64,000 nt of DNA from JBGAPI01 sp044221335 (lineage in GTDB: Bacteria; Pseudomonadota; Gammaproteobacteria; Xanthomonadales; Ahniellaceae): assembly GCA_044221335.1 (NCBI GenBank), contig JBGAPI010000001.1, forward strand, positions 124,001-188,000. Reading direction: 5' to 3'. Positions 11,017 to 19,226 of the stretch are shown here, in pieces (position 1 is the stretch's first letter; each line of letters begins with the position of its first letter). Below the pieces are notes generated by a model. It ran no database searches and was not told where the DNA came from. It worked only from the letters and a program-made list of their open reading frames with translations. The translations under genes were made by a program, and so were the position numbers.

Positions 11017-11100
11017 CATCCTGACCCGGCCCTCTTTCCCCTCCCGCAGGTGCGGGGCGAGAGTTCACTGGGCGGTCGTCCTCTCGCGCAGACCTCGGAC

Positions 11101-11796
11101 ATGTCCCGTTCGCAACGTCTCCTCGACCTTCTCCAGCTGCTGCGCCGCCACCGCCGCCCGGTGCAGGGCGCCGTGCTGGCCGAAAGGCTCGGGATCAGCG
11201 CCCGCACGCTGTACCGCGACATCGCGACGCTGCAGGCGCAGGGCGCCGGCATCGAGGGGGCGCCCGGGGTCGGCTACGTGCTGCGCGAGGGTTTCATGCT
11301 GCCGCCGCTGATGTTCTCCAGCGACGAGCTGGAGGCGATCACGCTCGGCATCCGCTGGGTCCGCGAGCGCGGCGACGGCGAGCTCGCGGCCGCCGCCGCC
11401 GATGCCCTGGCGCGGATCGGCGCGGTGCTGCCGGAGGCGCTGCGCTTCGAACTCGACAGCCACGCGCTGATGATCGGGCCGTCGGCCGACGCGGTGCTCG
11501 GCAACGACGTCGGGCCGCTGCTGCGCCGCTCGATCCGCGCCGAGGTGAAGGTGGCGATCGACTACCGCGACGGCGACGGCCGGACCAGCCGCCGGACCGT
11601 CTGGCCGTTCGCGCTCGGCTACTTCGACCAGACCCGGATCCTGGTCGCCTGGTGCGAACTGCGCGCGGCCATCCGCCACTTCCGCTGCGACCGCATCGTC
11701 GACGCGCATGCGCAGCCGATGCGCTATCCGCGGCGGCGGCAGGCGCTGCTGGCGCAGTGGAAGAAGGAGCAGGGTGTCGCGAACGACGCTACGTAG
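11101..11796 (+). CDS. YafY-family HTH/WYL transcriptional regulator
   Basis: 231 residues from ATG 11101. The N-terminal HTH_11 domain (RRPVQGAVLAERLGISARTL then LYRDIATLQ) binds DNA; the middle and C-terminal part is a WYL domain (FALGYFDQTRILVAWCELR) that senses a ligand. The gene is followed by a VOC-family gene, a pairing seen in many proteobacteria in which the regulator probably controls its neighbour. The last codons and stop (ACG TAG) lie inside a REP-like repeat, so the C-terminus may have been set by repeat insertion. Confidence 0.87.
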   Translation: MSRSQRLLDLLQLLRRHRRPVQGAVLAERLGISARTLYRDIATLQAQGAGIEGAPGVGYVLREGFMLPPLMFSSDELEAITLGIRWVRERGDGELAAAAADALARIGAVLPEALRFELDSHALMIGPSADAVLGNDVGPLLRRSIRAEVKVAIDYRDGDGRTSRRTVWPFALGYFDQTRILVAWCELRAAIRHFRCDRIVDAHAQPMRYPRRRQALLAQWKKEQGVANDAT

Positions 11797-11910
11797 GGCG
11801 GGCACTGCCCGCCATTGCGAGGCGCTCGGCGATCGACGCCACGTAGGGCGGGGACTGCCCGCCATTGCGAGGCGCTCGGCGACGGCGGGCAGTGCCCGCC
11901 CTACGTCGCT
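11787..11910. repeat. tandem and inverted REP-like repeats
   Basis: Two 50-bp units in tandem each contain ACGTAGGGCGG-xx-ACTGCCCGCC and the segment CATTGCGAGGCGCTCGGCGA. A third, inverted partial copy (GGCGGGCAGTGCCCGCCCTA) closes the block. The core is the palindrome GGGCGGGCA-C-TGCCCGCC. The same core is found at 17186-17206 and in the 68-bp units around 45.4 and 46.3 kb. Confidence 0.75.
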
Positions 11911-11994
11911 ACTGACAGGAACTGACAGATCCCGCGCCTATCGTGCTCCCACCCGCCGCCGCCTCCCGAGCGCGGCGCAACCCAGGAGCCTGCC

Positions 11995-12360
11995 ATGACC
12001 GACCCCAACATCGTCCTGCTCTACGTCGCCGACGCCCCGAAGAGCGCCGCGTTCTACGCCGACCTGCTCGGCAAGCCGGCCGTCGAGTCCTCGCCCAACT
12101 TCGCCATGTTCGCGCTGGAGTCCGGCGCCCTGCTCGGCCTGTGGTCGCGGGCCGACGTCGAGCCGGCGGCCACCGCGCCCTCGGGCGCCGGCGAGCTGGG
12201 CTTCGCGGTCGACAGCGAGGAAGCGGTCCGCGCGCGCCACGCCGACTGGAGTTCCCGCGGCCTGCCGATCCTGCAGGCCCCGACGGCGATGGACTTCGGC
12301 TACACCTTCACCGCCGCCGATCCGGACGGCCACCGCCTCCGCGTTTTTAAGCCCGTTTGA
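11995..12360 (+). CDS. VOC-family (glyoxalase/bleomycin-resistance fold) protein
   Basis: 121 residues with the paired beta-alpha-beta-beta-beta modules of the vicinal oxygen chelate fold: IVLLYVADAPKSAAFYADLL at the start and FTAADPDGHRLRVF at the end. Only some metal-ligand positions are recognisable, so the activity is not assignable. It is the likely target of the YafY-type regulator upstream. The 70 bases before it contain two TGACAG direct repeats that I do not interpret as an operator. Confidence 0.85.
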   Translation: MTDPNIVLLYVADAPKSAAFYADLLGKPAVESSPNFAMFALESGALLGLWSRADVEPAATAPSGAGELGFAVDSEEAVRARHADWSSRGLPILQAPTAMDFGYTFTAADPDGHRLRVFKPV

Positions 12361-12373
12361 CCGATTCGTTTAG

Positions 12374-12427
12374 CCCCCTCACCCTGCCCTCTCCCCCGCG
12401 AGCGGGGGAGAGGGCAGGGTGAGGGGG
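12374..12427. repeat. perfect 54-bp palindrome upstream of the ntrX-like gene
   Basis: Two exact 26-base arms (left begins CCCCCTCACCCTGCC) are separated by only GA. It starts 14 bases after the VOC stop and ends 19 bases before the next ATG. Such C/G-rich palindromes recur in bacterial genomes as mobile repeats and could act as bidirectional terminators; there is no T-run. If transcribed it would form a very stable hairpin in the ntrX leader. Confidence 0.85.
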
Positions 12428-12446
12428 TGCGCGTTAGACTTGCCGG

Positions 12447-13835
12447 ATGACGCAAGCCCACATCCTGGTCGTCGACGACGAGCCCGACATCCGCGAGCTG
12501 ATCGGCGACATCCTCGGCGACGAGGGCTACACGGTGACCCGCGCCGCCTCGGCCGCCGAGGCGCGCGAGGCGCGCCGGCAGCGGCGCCCCGACCTGGTCC
12601 TGCTCGACATCTGGATGCCCGATCTCGACGGCGTGTCCCTGCTGCGCGAGTGGCACGAGCGCGGCGGGCTGCCCTGCCCGGTGGTGATGATCTCCGGCCA
12701 CGGCACCATCGAGACCGCGATCGAGGCGACCCGCCTCGGCGCCTACGACTTCATCGAGAAGCCGGTCGCGCTGGCCAAGCTGCTGCTGACGGTGAAGCGC
12801 GCGCTGGAGAGCCACGCGCTGAAGCGCGAGAACGAGGGCCTCAAGGCCCAGCTCGGCGAGCCGGCGGAGCTGGTCGGCACCTCGAAGGCGATGCAGGTGC
12901 TGCGCAGCCAGCTGGAGCGCGCGGCGAACTCGGACGTGGCGGTACTGATCGAGGGTCCGCAGGGCTCCGGCCGCGAGGCGGTGGCGCGCGCGCTGCACGC
13001 ACGCGGCTCGCGGCGCGGCGGTCCGTTCGTGCGGATCGCCTGCGCCGGCCTCACCGGCGAGCGCGCCGGCGCGGTGCTGCGTGGCGAGGACGACGCCCGC
13101 GGCGTCAGCTACGGCCTGTTCGACCAGGCTGCCGGCGGATGCCTCTATCTCGACGGGGTGCACGAGCTGCCACCGCTGGCGCAGCACGCGCTGGCGCAGG
13201 CGCTCGACACCCGCGAGTTCCTGCGCGACGGCGGTCGCCACCCGATCAAGCTCGACTGCCGGGTGATCGCGGCGACCGACCGCAGCCTCAACGCGGCGGT
13301 CGGCGACGGCGGCTTCCGCGACGACCTGTTCTACCAGCTGAACGTGCTGGCGCTGAAGGTCGCCCCACTGTCCGAGCGGATCGAGGACGTGCCCGAACTC
13401 GCCAGCTGGTTCGCCGACTGGTATGCCACCCGCGAGGACCTCGGCTACCGCCGCTTCTCGGTCGCCGCGCAGAACCGCCTGCGCCAGCACGCCTGGCCGG
13501 GCAACCTGCGCGAACTGCGGAACCTCGTGCAGCGGCTGCTGATCCTCGGTCGCGACGGCGACGTCGAGGCCGACGAGGTCGACCAGCTGCTGGCGCCGGT
13601 CGCCGGCGGCGCCCGCCCGCGCGAGGCCGGCGGCGGACCGGCGATCGACTTCGCCCTGCCGCTGCGCGAGGCGCGCGACGCCTTCGAGCGCGGCTACCTC
13701 CTCGCGCGCCTCGCCGAGGTCAACGGCAGCGTCGGCCAGCTGGCGACGCTGGTCGGGATGGAGCGCACCCACCTCTACCGCAAGCTGCGCGACCTCGGCA
13801 TCGACGTGAAGACCATGGGGCGCACCGGCACATGA
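12447..13835 (+). CDS. ntrX: NtrX-like response regulator with degenerate AAA+ domain
   Basis: 462 residues. An intact receiver domain has D10, D11, phospho-acceptor D54 and K105. A central AAA+ domain (about 140-375) follows, then a Fis-type HTH (GSVGQLATLVGMERTHLYRK). The AAA+ domain is altered: the Walker A segment is GPQGSGRE (R176 instead of the catalytic Lys), Walker B reads YLDGVHELPP (Gly for the usual Glu), and no GAFTGA sigma-54 contact loop is seen. It may therefore bind DNA on phosphorylation without acting as a sigma-54 ATPase. It precedes trkA-trkH; its likely kinase gene ntrY is about 15 kb away on the other strand. Confidence 0.82.
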   Translation: MTQAHILVVDDEPDIRELIGDILGDEGYTVTRAASAAEAREARRQRRPDLVLLDIWMPDLDGVSLLREWHERGGLPCPVVMISGHGTIETAIEATRLGAYDFIEKPVALAKLLLTVKRALESHALKRENEGLKAQLGEPAELVGTSKAMQVLRSQLERAANSDVAVLIEGPQGSGREAVARALHARGSRRGGPFVRIACAGLTGERAGAVLRGEDDARGVSYGLFDQAAGGCLYLDGVHELPPLAQHALAQALDTREFLRDGGRHPIKLDCRVIAATDRSLNAAVGDGGFRDDLFYQLNVLALKVAPLSERIEDVPELASWFADWYATREDLGYRRFSVAAQNRLRQHAWPGNLRELRNLVQRLLILGRDGDVEADEVDQLLAPVAGGARPREAGGGPAIDFALPLREARDAFERGYLLARLAEVNGSVGQLATLVGMERTHLYRKLRDLGIDVKTMGRTGT

Positions 13836-13839
13836 ACGT

Positions 13840-13906
13840 CCGTCGTAGGACGGGCATCGCCCGCCGTGGCGAGGCGCCGCACGATGGCGGCCATTGGCCG
13901 CCCTAC
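13840..13906. repeat. REP-like palindromes between ntrX and trkA
   Basis: Two short palindromes: GTAGGACGGGCATCGCCCGCC, then GATGGCGGCCATTGGCCGCCCTACC. Both belong to the same family as those at 4974 and 11787. They fill most of the ~100-base gap. Confidence 0.6.
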
Positions 13907-13938
13907 CACCTCTTTCCCGCTTCCAGATTCCTTCTGCG

Positions 13939-15315
13939 ATGAAAATCCTGATCCTCGGCGCCGGCACCGTCGGCACCTCCGTCGCGACCGCACTCGCCTC
14001 GGAAAACAACGACATCACGGTGATTGACCGCGAGTCGCTCCGGCTGCGCGAGCTGGCCGAGAAGATCGACCTGCGCACCGTGATCGGCCACGCCTCGCAT
14101 CCGTCGGTGCTGGCGCAGGCCGGCATCGAGGATGCCGACCTGATGATCGCGGTGACCAGCTCCGACGAGGTCAATGTCGTGGCCTGCCAGGTCGCCGACG
14201 CGCTGTTCCGGACGCCGACCAAGATCGCCCGCATCCGCGAGGCCGAGTACCTCGCGCATCCGGAGCTGATCTCGCACGGCAAGGGCTCGATCGACGTCGC
14301 GATCAGCCCCGAGCAGCTGGTGGTGCGCCACGTGCAGCGGCTGATCGAGTACCCCGGCGCGCTGCAGGTTCTGGACTTCGCCGACGGTCGCGCGCAGCTC
14401 GTCGCGGTCCGTGCCCACTCCGGCGGCGCGCTGGTCGGCCTGCCGATCAAGGAGTTGCGCGGGCACCTGCCGTCCAACGTCGACGCCCGCGTCGCCGCGA
14501 TCTTCCGCCGCGGCCGGCCGATCGCGCCGGAGGGCAACACCGTGATCGAGGCCGACGACGAGGTCTTCTTCCTCGCCGACCGCCGCAACATCCGCACGGT
14601 GATGAGCGAGCTGCGCCGCGTCGACAAGCCGCTGCGCCGGATCTTCATCGCCGGCGGCGGCAACATCGGCCGCAACCTCGCCCGCACGCTCGAGACCCAC
14701 TACAGCGTGAAGGTGCTGGAGCGCTCGCGCGAGCGCAGCAAGCAGCTCGCCGACGAGCTCAACAACACCATCGTGCTGATCGGCGACTGCGCGGACGAGG
14801 ACCTGCTGCGCGAGGAGAACATCGACCAGACCGACCTCTACTGCGCGGTCACCAACGACGACGAGGCCAACATCCTGTCGGCGATGCTGGCGAAGCGCCT
14901 GGGCTGCCCGCGGGTGATCGCCCTGATCAATCGCCAGGCCTATGCGGAGCTGGTCGAGGGCGGCTCGATCGACATCGCGATCTCGCCGCAGCAGGTCACG
15001 CTGTCGGCGCTGCTGACCCACATCCGCCAGGGCACCACCGCGCGGGTGCATTCGCTGCGCCGCGGCGCCGCCGAGGCGATCGAGGCGATCGCGGTCGGCA
15101 ACCGCCGCACGTCGCGCGTGATCGGCCGAGCGCTCGAGGAGCTCGAGCTGCCGCCGGGAACCACGATCGGCGGCATCGTTCGCGGCGAACAGCTGCTGAT
15201 CGCGCACCACGACGTGGTGATCGAGCCGAACGACCACGTGATCCTGTTCCTGCACGACCGCCGCCAGCTGCGCATGGTCGAACTGCTGTTCCGCGCCGAC
15301 GTCAGCGTGCTATGA
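13939..15315 (+). CDS. trkA: Trk potassium uptake system NAD-binding protein TrkA
   Basis: 458 residues from ATG 13939 (start gives MKILILGAGTVGTSVA). It has two RCK_N (Rossmann) and two RCK_C domains in alternation: GAGTVG at residues 7-12 and a second nucleotide loop GGGNIGRNLA near residue 240. TrkA is the peripheral cytoplasmic subunit that gates the TrkH potassium channel on NAD(H)/nucleotide binding. It overlaps trkH by four bases, giving a coupled pair. Confidence 0.95.
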   Translation: MKILILGAGTVGTSVATALASENNDITVIDRESLRLRELAEKIDLRTVIGHASHPSVLAQAGIEDADLMIAVTSSDEVNVVACQVADALFRTPTKIARIREAEYLAHPELISHGKGSIDVAISPEQLVVRHVQRLIEYPGALQVLDFADGRAQLVAVRAHSGGALVGLPIKELRGHLPSNVDARVAAIFRRGRPIAPEGNTVIEADDEVFFLADRRNIRTVMSELRRVDKPLRRIFIAGGGNIGRNLARTLETHYSVKVLERSRERSKQLADELNNTIVLIGDCADEDLLREENIDQTDLYCAVTNDDEANILSAMLAKRLGCPRVIALINRQAYAELVEGGSIDIAISPQQVTLSALLTHIRQGTTARVHSLRRGAAEAIEAIAVGNRRTSRVIGRALEELELPPGTTIGGIVRGEQLLIAHHDVVIEPNDHVILFLHDRRQLRMVELLFRADVSVL

Positions 15316-16760
15316 GAATTCGCGCGATCCAACGCGTGACGGGGACACTCACGGCCGCCTCGGCCGGTGTCATCGTGCCCTCGCTGCTGCTCGCCTGGTG
15401 GTGGGACGAGCCGACCGAGGCGATGTTCGCCCGCAGCCTCGCGGCGACCCTTCTCCTCGGCCTCGGCCTCTGGTATCCGGCGCGCCGGGCGCACGACGAG
15501 CTCGGCGTCCGCGAGGGCTTCCTCGTCACCACGATCGCCTGGCTGCTGGTCTCGGTGACCTGCGCGCTGCCCTTCCTGTGGGGTCCGACCCACCTGTCGC
15601 TGGCCGATGCGGTGTTCGAATCGGTGTCCGGCCTCACCACCACCGGCGCGACCGTGCTGACCGGCCTCGACCAGCTGCCGCGCTCGATGCTGTTCTACCG
15701 GCAGTCGCTCAATTTCTTGGGCGGCGTCGGCATCATCATCCTCGCGGTGGCGATCCTGCCGATGCTGCGCGTCGGCGGCTCGCAGCTGTTCCGGGCCGAG
15801 ACCACCGGCCCGGTCAAGGACAACAAGCTCACGCCGCGGGTCGCGGAGACGGCGCGTGCGCTGTGGCGGGTCTACCTCGGCCTCAACATCGCCTGCGCGG
15901 TGGCCTACTGGATCGGCGGCATGCCCTGGTTCGACGCGGTCTGCCACGCGTTCTCGACCGTCGCCACCGGTGGCTTCTCGATCCACGACCAGAGCCTCGG
16001 CTATTACCAGAGCACGCTGATCGAGAACATCGCGATGCTGTTCATGTTCCTCGGCGGCATCAACTACGCGCTGCACTACCGCGCGTGGCGGCGCGCTTCG
16101 CTCGACGGCTACTTCGCCGATGCCGAGGTCAAGGCCTACTTCGCGATCACGCTCGGCCTCGCCGTGGTGGTGGCGCTCGGGGTTTACGCGAGCGGCAACT
16201 ACGACAGCCTCGCCTCGGCGTTCCACGAGGGCCTGTTCCAGACCATCTCCAACCTGTCGACCACCGGCCTCACCACCCACAGCTACGCCAACTGGGGCAG
16301 CTTCGTGCCGATGCTGCTGATCCTGATGGGCTTCGTCGGCGGCTGCTCCGGCTCCACCGCCGGCGGCATGAAGGTGGCGCGGGTGGTGATGCTGTTCCGC
16401 CAGGGCGCGCGCGAGATCCAGCAGCTGGTGCATCCGAAGGGCCGCTTCGTGGTCAAGCTCGGCGGCATCAGCGTCACGGGCGCGGTGCTCGCCGCGGTCA
16501 CCGGCTTCTGCACGCTGTACTGCTTCTCCTACGTCGTGATGGCGCTGGCGCTGTCGGCCTCCGGCGTCGACTGGGTGACGGCGTGGTCGGCGGTGGCCGT
16601 GTGCATCAACAACATGGGCCCGGGTCTCGATGGCATCGCCGAGCGCTTCCACAACTTCAACGACGCCTCGATCTGGGTCTGCTCGTTCGCGATGATCCTT
16701 GGCCGTCTCGAGGTCTTCACCGTGCTGGTGCTGTTCTCGCCGACCTTCTGGCGCGAGTGA
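15312..16760 (+). CDS. trkH: Trk potassium uptake transmembrane protein TrkH
   Basis: 482 residues, an inner-membrane potassium-translocating subunit. The four pore-loop repeats are visible: VSGLTTTGATV, FSTVATGGFS, ISNLSTTGLTT and INNMGPGL, together with the GGCSGSTAGGMKVAR gate-region motif. It starts inside trkA (ATGA) and its stop overlaps the start of the TPR gene by one base. Confidence 0.95.
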   Translation: MRIRAIQRVTGTLTAASAGVIVPSLLLAWWWDEPTEAMFARSLAATLLLGLGLWYPARRAHDELGVREGFLVTTIAWLLVSVTCALPFLWGPTHLSLADAVFESVSGLTTTGATVLTGLDQLPRSMLFYRQSLNFLGGVGIIILAVAILPMLRVGGSQLFRAETTGPVKDNKLTPRVAETARALWRVYLGLNIACAVAYWIGGMPWFDAVCHAFSTVATGGFSIHDQSLGYYQSTLIENIAMLFMFLGGINYALHYRAWRRASLDGYFADAEVKAYFAITLGLAVVVALGVYASGNYDSLASAFHEGLFQTISNLSTTGLTTHSYANWGSFVPMLLILMGFVGGCSGSTAGGMKVARVVMLFRQGAREIQQLVHPKGRFVVKLGGISVTGAVLAAVTGFCTLYCFSYVVMALALSASGVDWVTAWSAVAVCINNMGPGLDGIAERFHNFNDASIWVCSFAMILGRLEVFTVLVLFSPTFWRE

Positions 16761-17074
16761 TGGCCGACACCGCTTCGCTGCGCAAGCTGATCGGCGGCCC
16801 GCGGGACGGGGCGCTGCTGCGCTTCTCGCTGGCCCGGGCGCTGCTCGACGACGGCGACCTGCCGGCGGCGCTCACCGAGCTGCGCCAGGCCGTGCGCTTC
16901 GATCCCTTGTTTTCCGCGGCCTTCAAGCTGCTTGGCCAGACCCTGGCCTCGGTCGAACGACTCGACGACGCCAAGGCGGCCTACCGCGACGGCATCGCCG
17001 CCGCGCAGTCGCGTGGCGACGTGCAGGCGGCGAAGGAGATGGCCGTGTTCCTGCGCAGGCTGGAGCGCGCATAG
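16760..17074 (+). CDS. small TPR-repeat protein
   Basis: 104 residues with about two tetratricopeptide repeats (LLRFSLARALLDDGDLPAAL and AAFKLLGQTLASVERLDDAK). No signal peptide. It begins on the last base of trkH and so is cotranslated with the potassium system. TPRs mediate protein-protein contacts; whether it has any role in potassium uptake is unknown. Confidence 0.8.
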   Translation: MADTASLRKLIGGPRDGALLRFSLARALLDDGDLPAALTELRQAVRFDPLFSAAFKLLGQTLASVERLDDAKAAYRDGIAAAQSRGDVQAAKEMAVFLRRLERA

Positions 17075-17093
17075 GGCTGCTGCCAAGGTGGGA

Positions 17094-17154
17094 GGGGCGC
17101 AAGCCCCGATGCTTTTGAGCCTCTTCTGACGAAAAGCATCGGGGCTTGCGCCCC
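17094..17154. repeat. long perfect inverted repeat after the trk operon
   Basis: Two exact 23-base arms (left arm begins GGGGCGCAAGCCCCGATG) are separated by 15 bases, only 19 bases after the TPR stop. A shorter REP-like palindrome follows at ~17186-17206. No T-run is present. It could end or stabilise the trk transcript. The flanking sequence matches the block at 1174-1300, so this is a family member. Confidence 0.7.
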
Positions 17155-17426
17155 ACCCACAAGAGCGGCCCCCGGCGCATCGCATCGGCGGGCAATGCCC
17201 GCCCTACCCCGACTTCGGCGCTTTTTGCCCGGGCGGAGGCGCGCCAGCGCCTCCGGCCCGTGACCAAGCGTTGCATGCATCCTGCTCCGGCCGGTCGCAT
17301 AGTGGTCCCGGAGACCGGCCAGGAGGGCCGTCCCACCGGCGCCGTCGTGACGACGTCGCCTGCAACCCGGAATCGCTGCCGGCGCCCTGCCCTCGCAGGC
17401 CGCGCCGCAGCTGCGTTTGCGTGTCA

Positions 17427-17462
17427 AGCTGTAAGTTCTTACAGCTGTCAAATCTGACAGTT
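17427..17462 (+). promoter_or_regulatory. two overlapping lux-box-like operators before luxI
   Basis: Box 1 (17427-17446) is AGCTGTAAG-TT-CTTACAGCT, exact 9-base arms. Box 2 (17443-17462) contains CTGTCA-AATC-TGACAG. Both fit the LuxR-type CT-N12-AG pattern and they share four bases. Box 2 ends 55 bases before the luxI ATG. The rest of the 17155-17517 region holds only repeats. LuxR-AHL binding here would make luxI autoinducing; that is inference. Confidence 0.75.
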
Positions 17463-17517
17463 GCGAGTGTGATCGAGACCACGTCCGAACCCCTTCCCGG
17501 ACGCTGGAGCGATCACC

Positions 17518-18135
17518 ATGCAAGAGATCATCATCGGCCGGCCCGCCTGGCGGAACATCGCGTCTCCCCTCGTCGACAGCATGTACGGCCTCCGCCACGC
17601 GATGTTCGCGGAGCGCCTGCAGTGGAAAGTGGAGAGCCAGAACGGCCTCGAACGCGACTGGTTCGACCGCCTCGACCCGACCTACGTGGTGGCACGCCAC
17701 CCGGGCGACCCGTTGCGCGCGGTCGGCAGCTGGCGGCTGTTGCCCACCACCGGGCCCTACATGCTGAAGGACGTGTTCCCGGAGCTCCTGCACGGCGTCG
17801 AGGCGCCGTCGGAACCGGGCGTGTGGGAGGCCAGCCGCTTCGCGGTGGCGCGCCACGAGGACGGCGTCGCCTTCGGGATGAACGAGACCCCGATCGCGAT
17901 GATCCGCGAGATGCTGCGCTTCGTGCGGCGCAACGGCGTGCACGAGATCGTCACCGTCACCAGCGTCGGCGTGGAGCGGCTGATCCGGAATCTCGGGCTG
18001 AAGGCCGAGCGCTTCGGGCCGGCGCTGCAGATCGGGGACGTGCGCACGGTGGCGCTCCGGGTACCGATGGACGACGCGGCGGAGCTGCGCCTGTGGGGCA
18101 CGCTGGAGTCGCGTGACGAGCGCCAGGCGGCGTGA
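17518..18135 (+). CDS. LuxI-family acyl-homoserine-lactone synthase
   Basis: 205 residues; a GGAG ribosome site precedes the ATG. LuxI enzymes make N-acyl-homoserine lactone from S-adenosylmethionine and an acyl-ACP or acyl-CoA. All the usual invariant positions can be seen: R26, F30, W36, D47, D50 (in RHAMFAERLQW and ERDWFD), the GSWRLLPTTGPYML block, the F of DVF, and EASRF. No LuxR-type receptor gene is in the window, so the receptor is encoded elsewhere. Two overlapping lux-box-like sites lie just upstream. Confidence 0.93.
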   Translation: MQEIIIGRPAWRNIASPLVDSMYGLRHAMFAERLQWKVESQNGLERDWFDRLDPTYVVARHPGDPLRAVGSWRLLPTTGPYMLKDVFPELLHGVEAPSEPGVWEASRFAVARHEDGVAFGMNETPIAMIREMLRFVRRNGVHEIVTVTSVGVERLIRNLGLKAERFGPALQIGDVRTVALRVPMDDAAELRLWGTLESRDERQAA

Positions 18136-18172
18136 TGGCCCGGCACCCTCGCACCCTGCTTTTCGCGAGTCA

Positions 18173-18192
18173 ACCTGTAAGAGCTGACAGGT
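18173..18192 (+). promoter_or_regulatory. lux-box-like operator before the pseudo-receiver gene
   Basis: ACCTGTAAGAGCTGACAGGT has exact 6-base arms (ACCTGT/ACAGGT) and fits CT-N12-AG. The left half shares CTGTAAG with box 1 upstream of luxI and the right half shares CTGACAG with box 2. It lies 38 bases after the luxI stop and about 135 bases before the next start codon, which suggests a separate AHL-responsive promoter. Confidence 0.7.
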
Positions 18193-18326
18193 ATCGCGGC
18201 AGGGGCCGGGTCCGGAGAATCGTTCTCCCGTACATCGGGTGCTGTGGTGGCGTGAAGGCCTCGCCCGGGCCGGCAGGGATGCCCGGCCCGGGCCAGGTTG
18301 TCGTCACCGGCACCGCAAGGACACGC

Positions 18327-19226
18327 ATGGCCAGGCTGATCGCAGTGTCGTTGGAAGGATTCTCCGAGCACATGAACCACGTGCTGGAGATGATCCTGGC
18401 GCGCTCCGAGCGGCGCGACCTGCGCTACCTGCGCTACCCGGCCGGGGGCGCGGACACCGAACTCGTCCGCCTGGTCAACGGCGCGGCGCTGGATCGCCTC
18501 CCGCGCGCCCTTGCCATCGTCTACGTCAGCGAGCGGGCCCAGGTCGACCGAACGCCCTACCGGATCGAGCGGCGCACCTTGACCACCCACCTGCTCGACA
18601 CCCTCGACGCCGTGGTCCATGCAGCGGAACTCGACCAGATCGGCAATCAGCCGGTGGCCGAGGGCAGCGCCGTCGATCCGGCGCCGGCGCCGAGCAACAT
18701 CGTCGACCTCGAGGCCGAGCGGCTCCACCGCCTGTCCGCGGCCGACGACGAGCCGGAGCGCCGTTTCCTGTCGGTCGAGTCGCCCGCCCACGCGCCGCTG
18801 GCGCTGGTCGCCGACCGCAGTTTCGAGATGCGCTCGCGGCTGTACCGGATGCTGTCCGAGCTCGGATTCGAGACCTACTGCCGTCACAGCATGGTCGACG
18901 CGCTGGCCTGTGCCGGCCTGCACCGCTTCCAGGTGATGGTGATCGAGAGCGAGCTGCTCCGGCCGCGCGCCTTCTACTACCTCGGCGAACTGCGCAACGC
19001 GGTGCCGGATCACGACCCGGTGCTGCTGGTCACCTCCGCACAGTCCTGGGGCATCGACCGGCTCCGCGCGGCGCTGGCTGGAAGTTCCGGCTTCCTGAAG
19101 ACCCCGGTGGACTCCGACAAGCTGCGCGCCGCCCTGGCGAAACTGATCCCGGAGCGCGCGGCGGCCACCAGCGCCGTGCCACCCAATGACCACGACGGGA
19201 CGGATCACCGCCGAAGCGCCGGGTGA
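18327..19226 (+). CDS. pseudo-receiver regulatory protein next to luxI
   Basis: 299 residues from ATG 18327 (AAGGA ribosome site; upstream frame is non-coding). The N-terminal ~115 residues form an unrecognised alpha/beta domain (LPRALAIVYVSERA). A linker follows, then a C-terminal receiver-like domain from about residue 165. In it the acidic pocket reads LALVADRS instead of DD, the phospho-acceptor position is Glu (VMVIESELL), and the conserved Lys is kept (GFLKTP). It probably does not accept phosphate in the normal way. A lux-box-like site upstream implies quorum-dependent expression. No DNA-binding domain is seen. Confidence 0.7.
   Translation: MARLIAVSLEGFSEHMNHVLEMILARSERRDLRYLRYPAGGADTELVRLVNGAALDRLPRALAIVYVSERAQVDRTPYRIERRTLTTHLLDTLDAVVHAAELDQIGNQPVAEGSAVDPAPAPSNIVDLEAERLHRLSAADDEPERRFLSVESPAHAPLALVADRSFEMRSRLYRMLSELGFETYCRHSMVDALACAGLHRFQVMVIESELLRPRAFYYLGELRNAVPDHDPVLLVTSAQSWGIDRLRAALAGSSGFLKTPVDSDKLRAALAKLIPERAAATSAVPPNDHDGTDHRRSAG

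Noticed and set aside
8518..11019. An 833-codon minus-strand frame
   Set aside because: Antisense to the transsulfuration, zapA and beta-helix genes, which are clearly real.
11787..11910. CRISPR-like tandem repeats
   Set aside because: Only two 50-bp units without variable spacers and with palindromic cores; REP-type. No cas genes anywhere in the window.
11918..11940. Lux-box-like site (repeated TGACAG) before the VOC gene
   Set aside because: The two half-sites are direct, not inverted, and do not fit CT-N12-AG.
14940..16652. A 570-codon minus-strand frame
   Set aside because: Antisense to trkA/trkH; His/Arg/Gly-rich, no domain.
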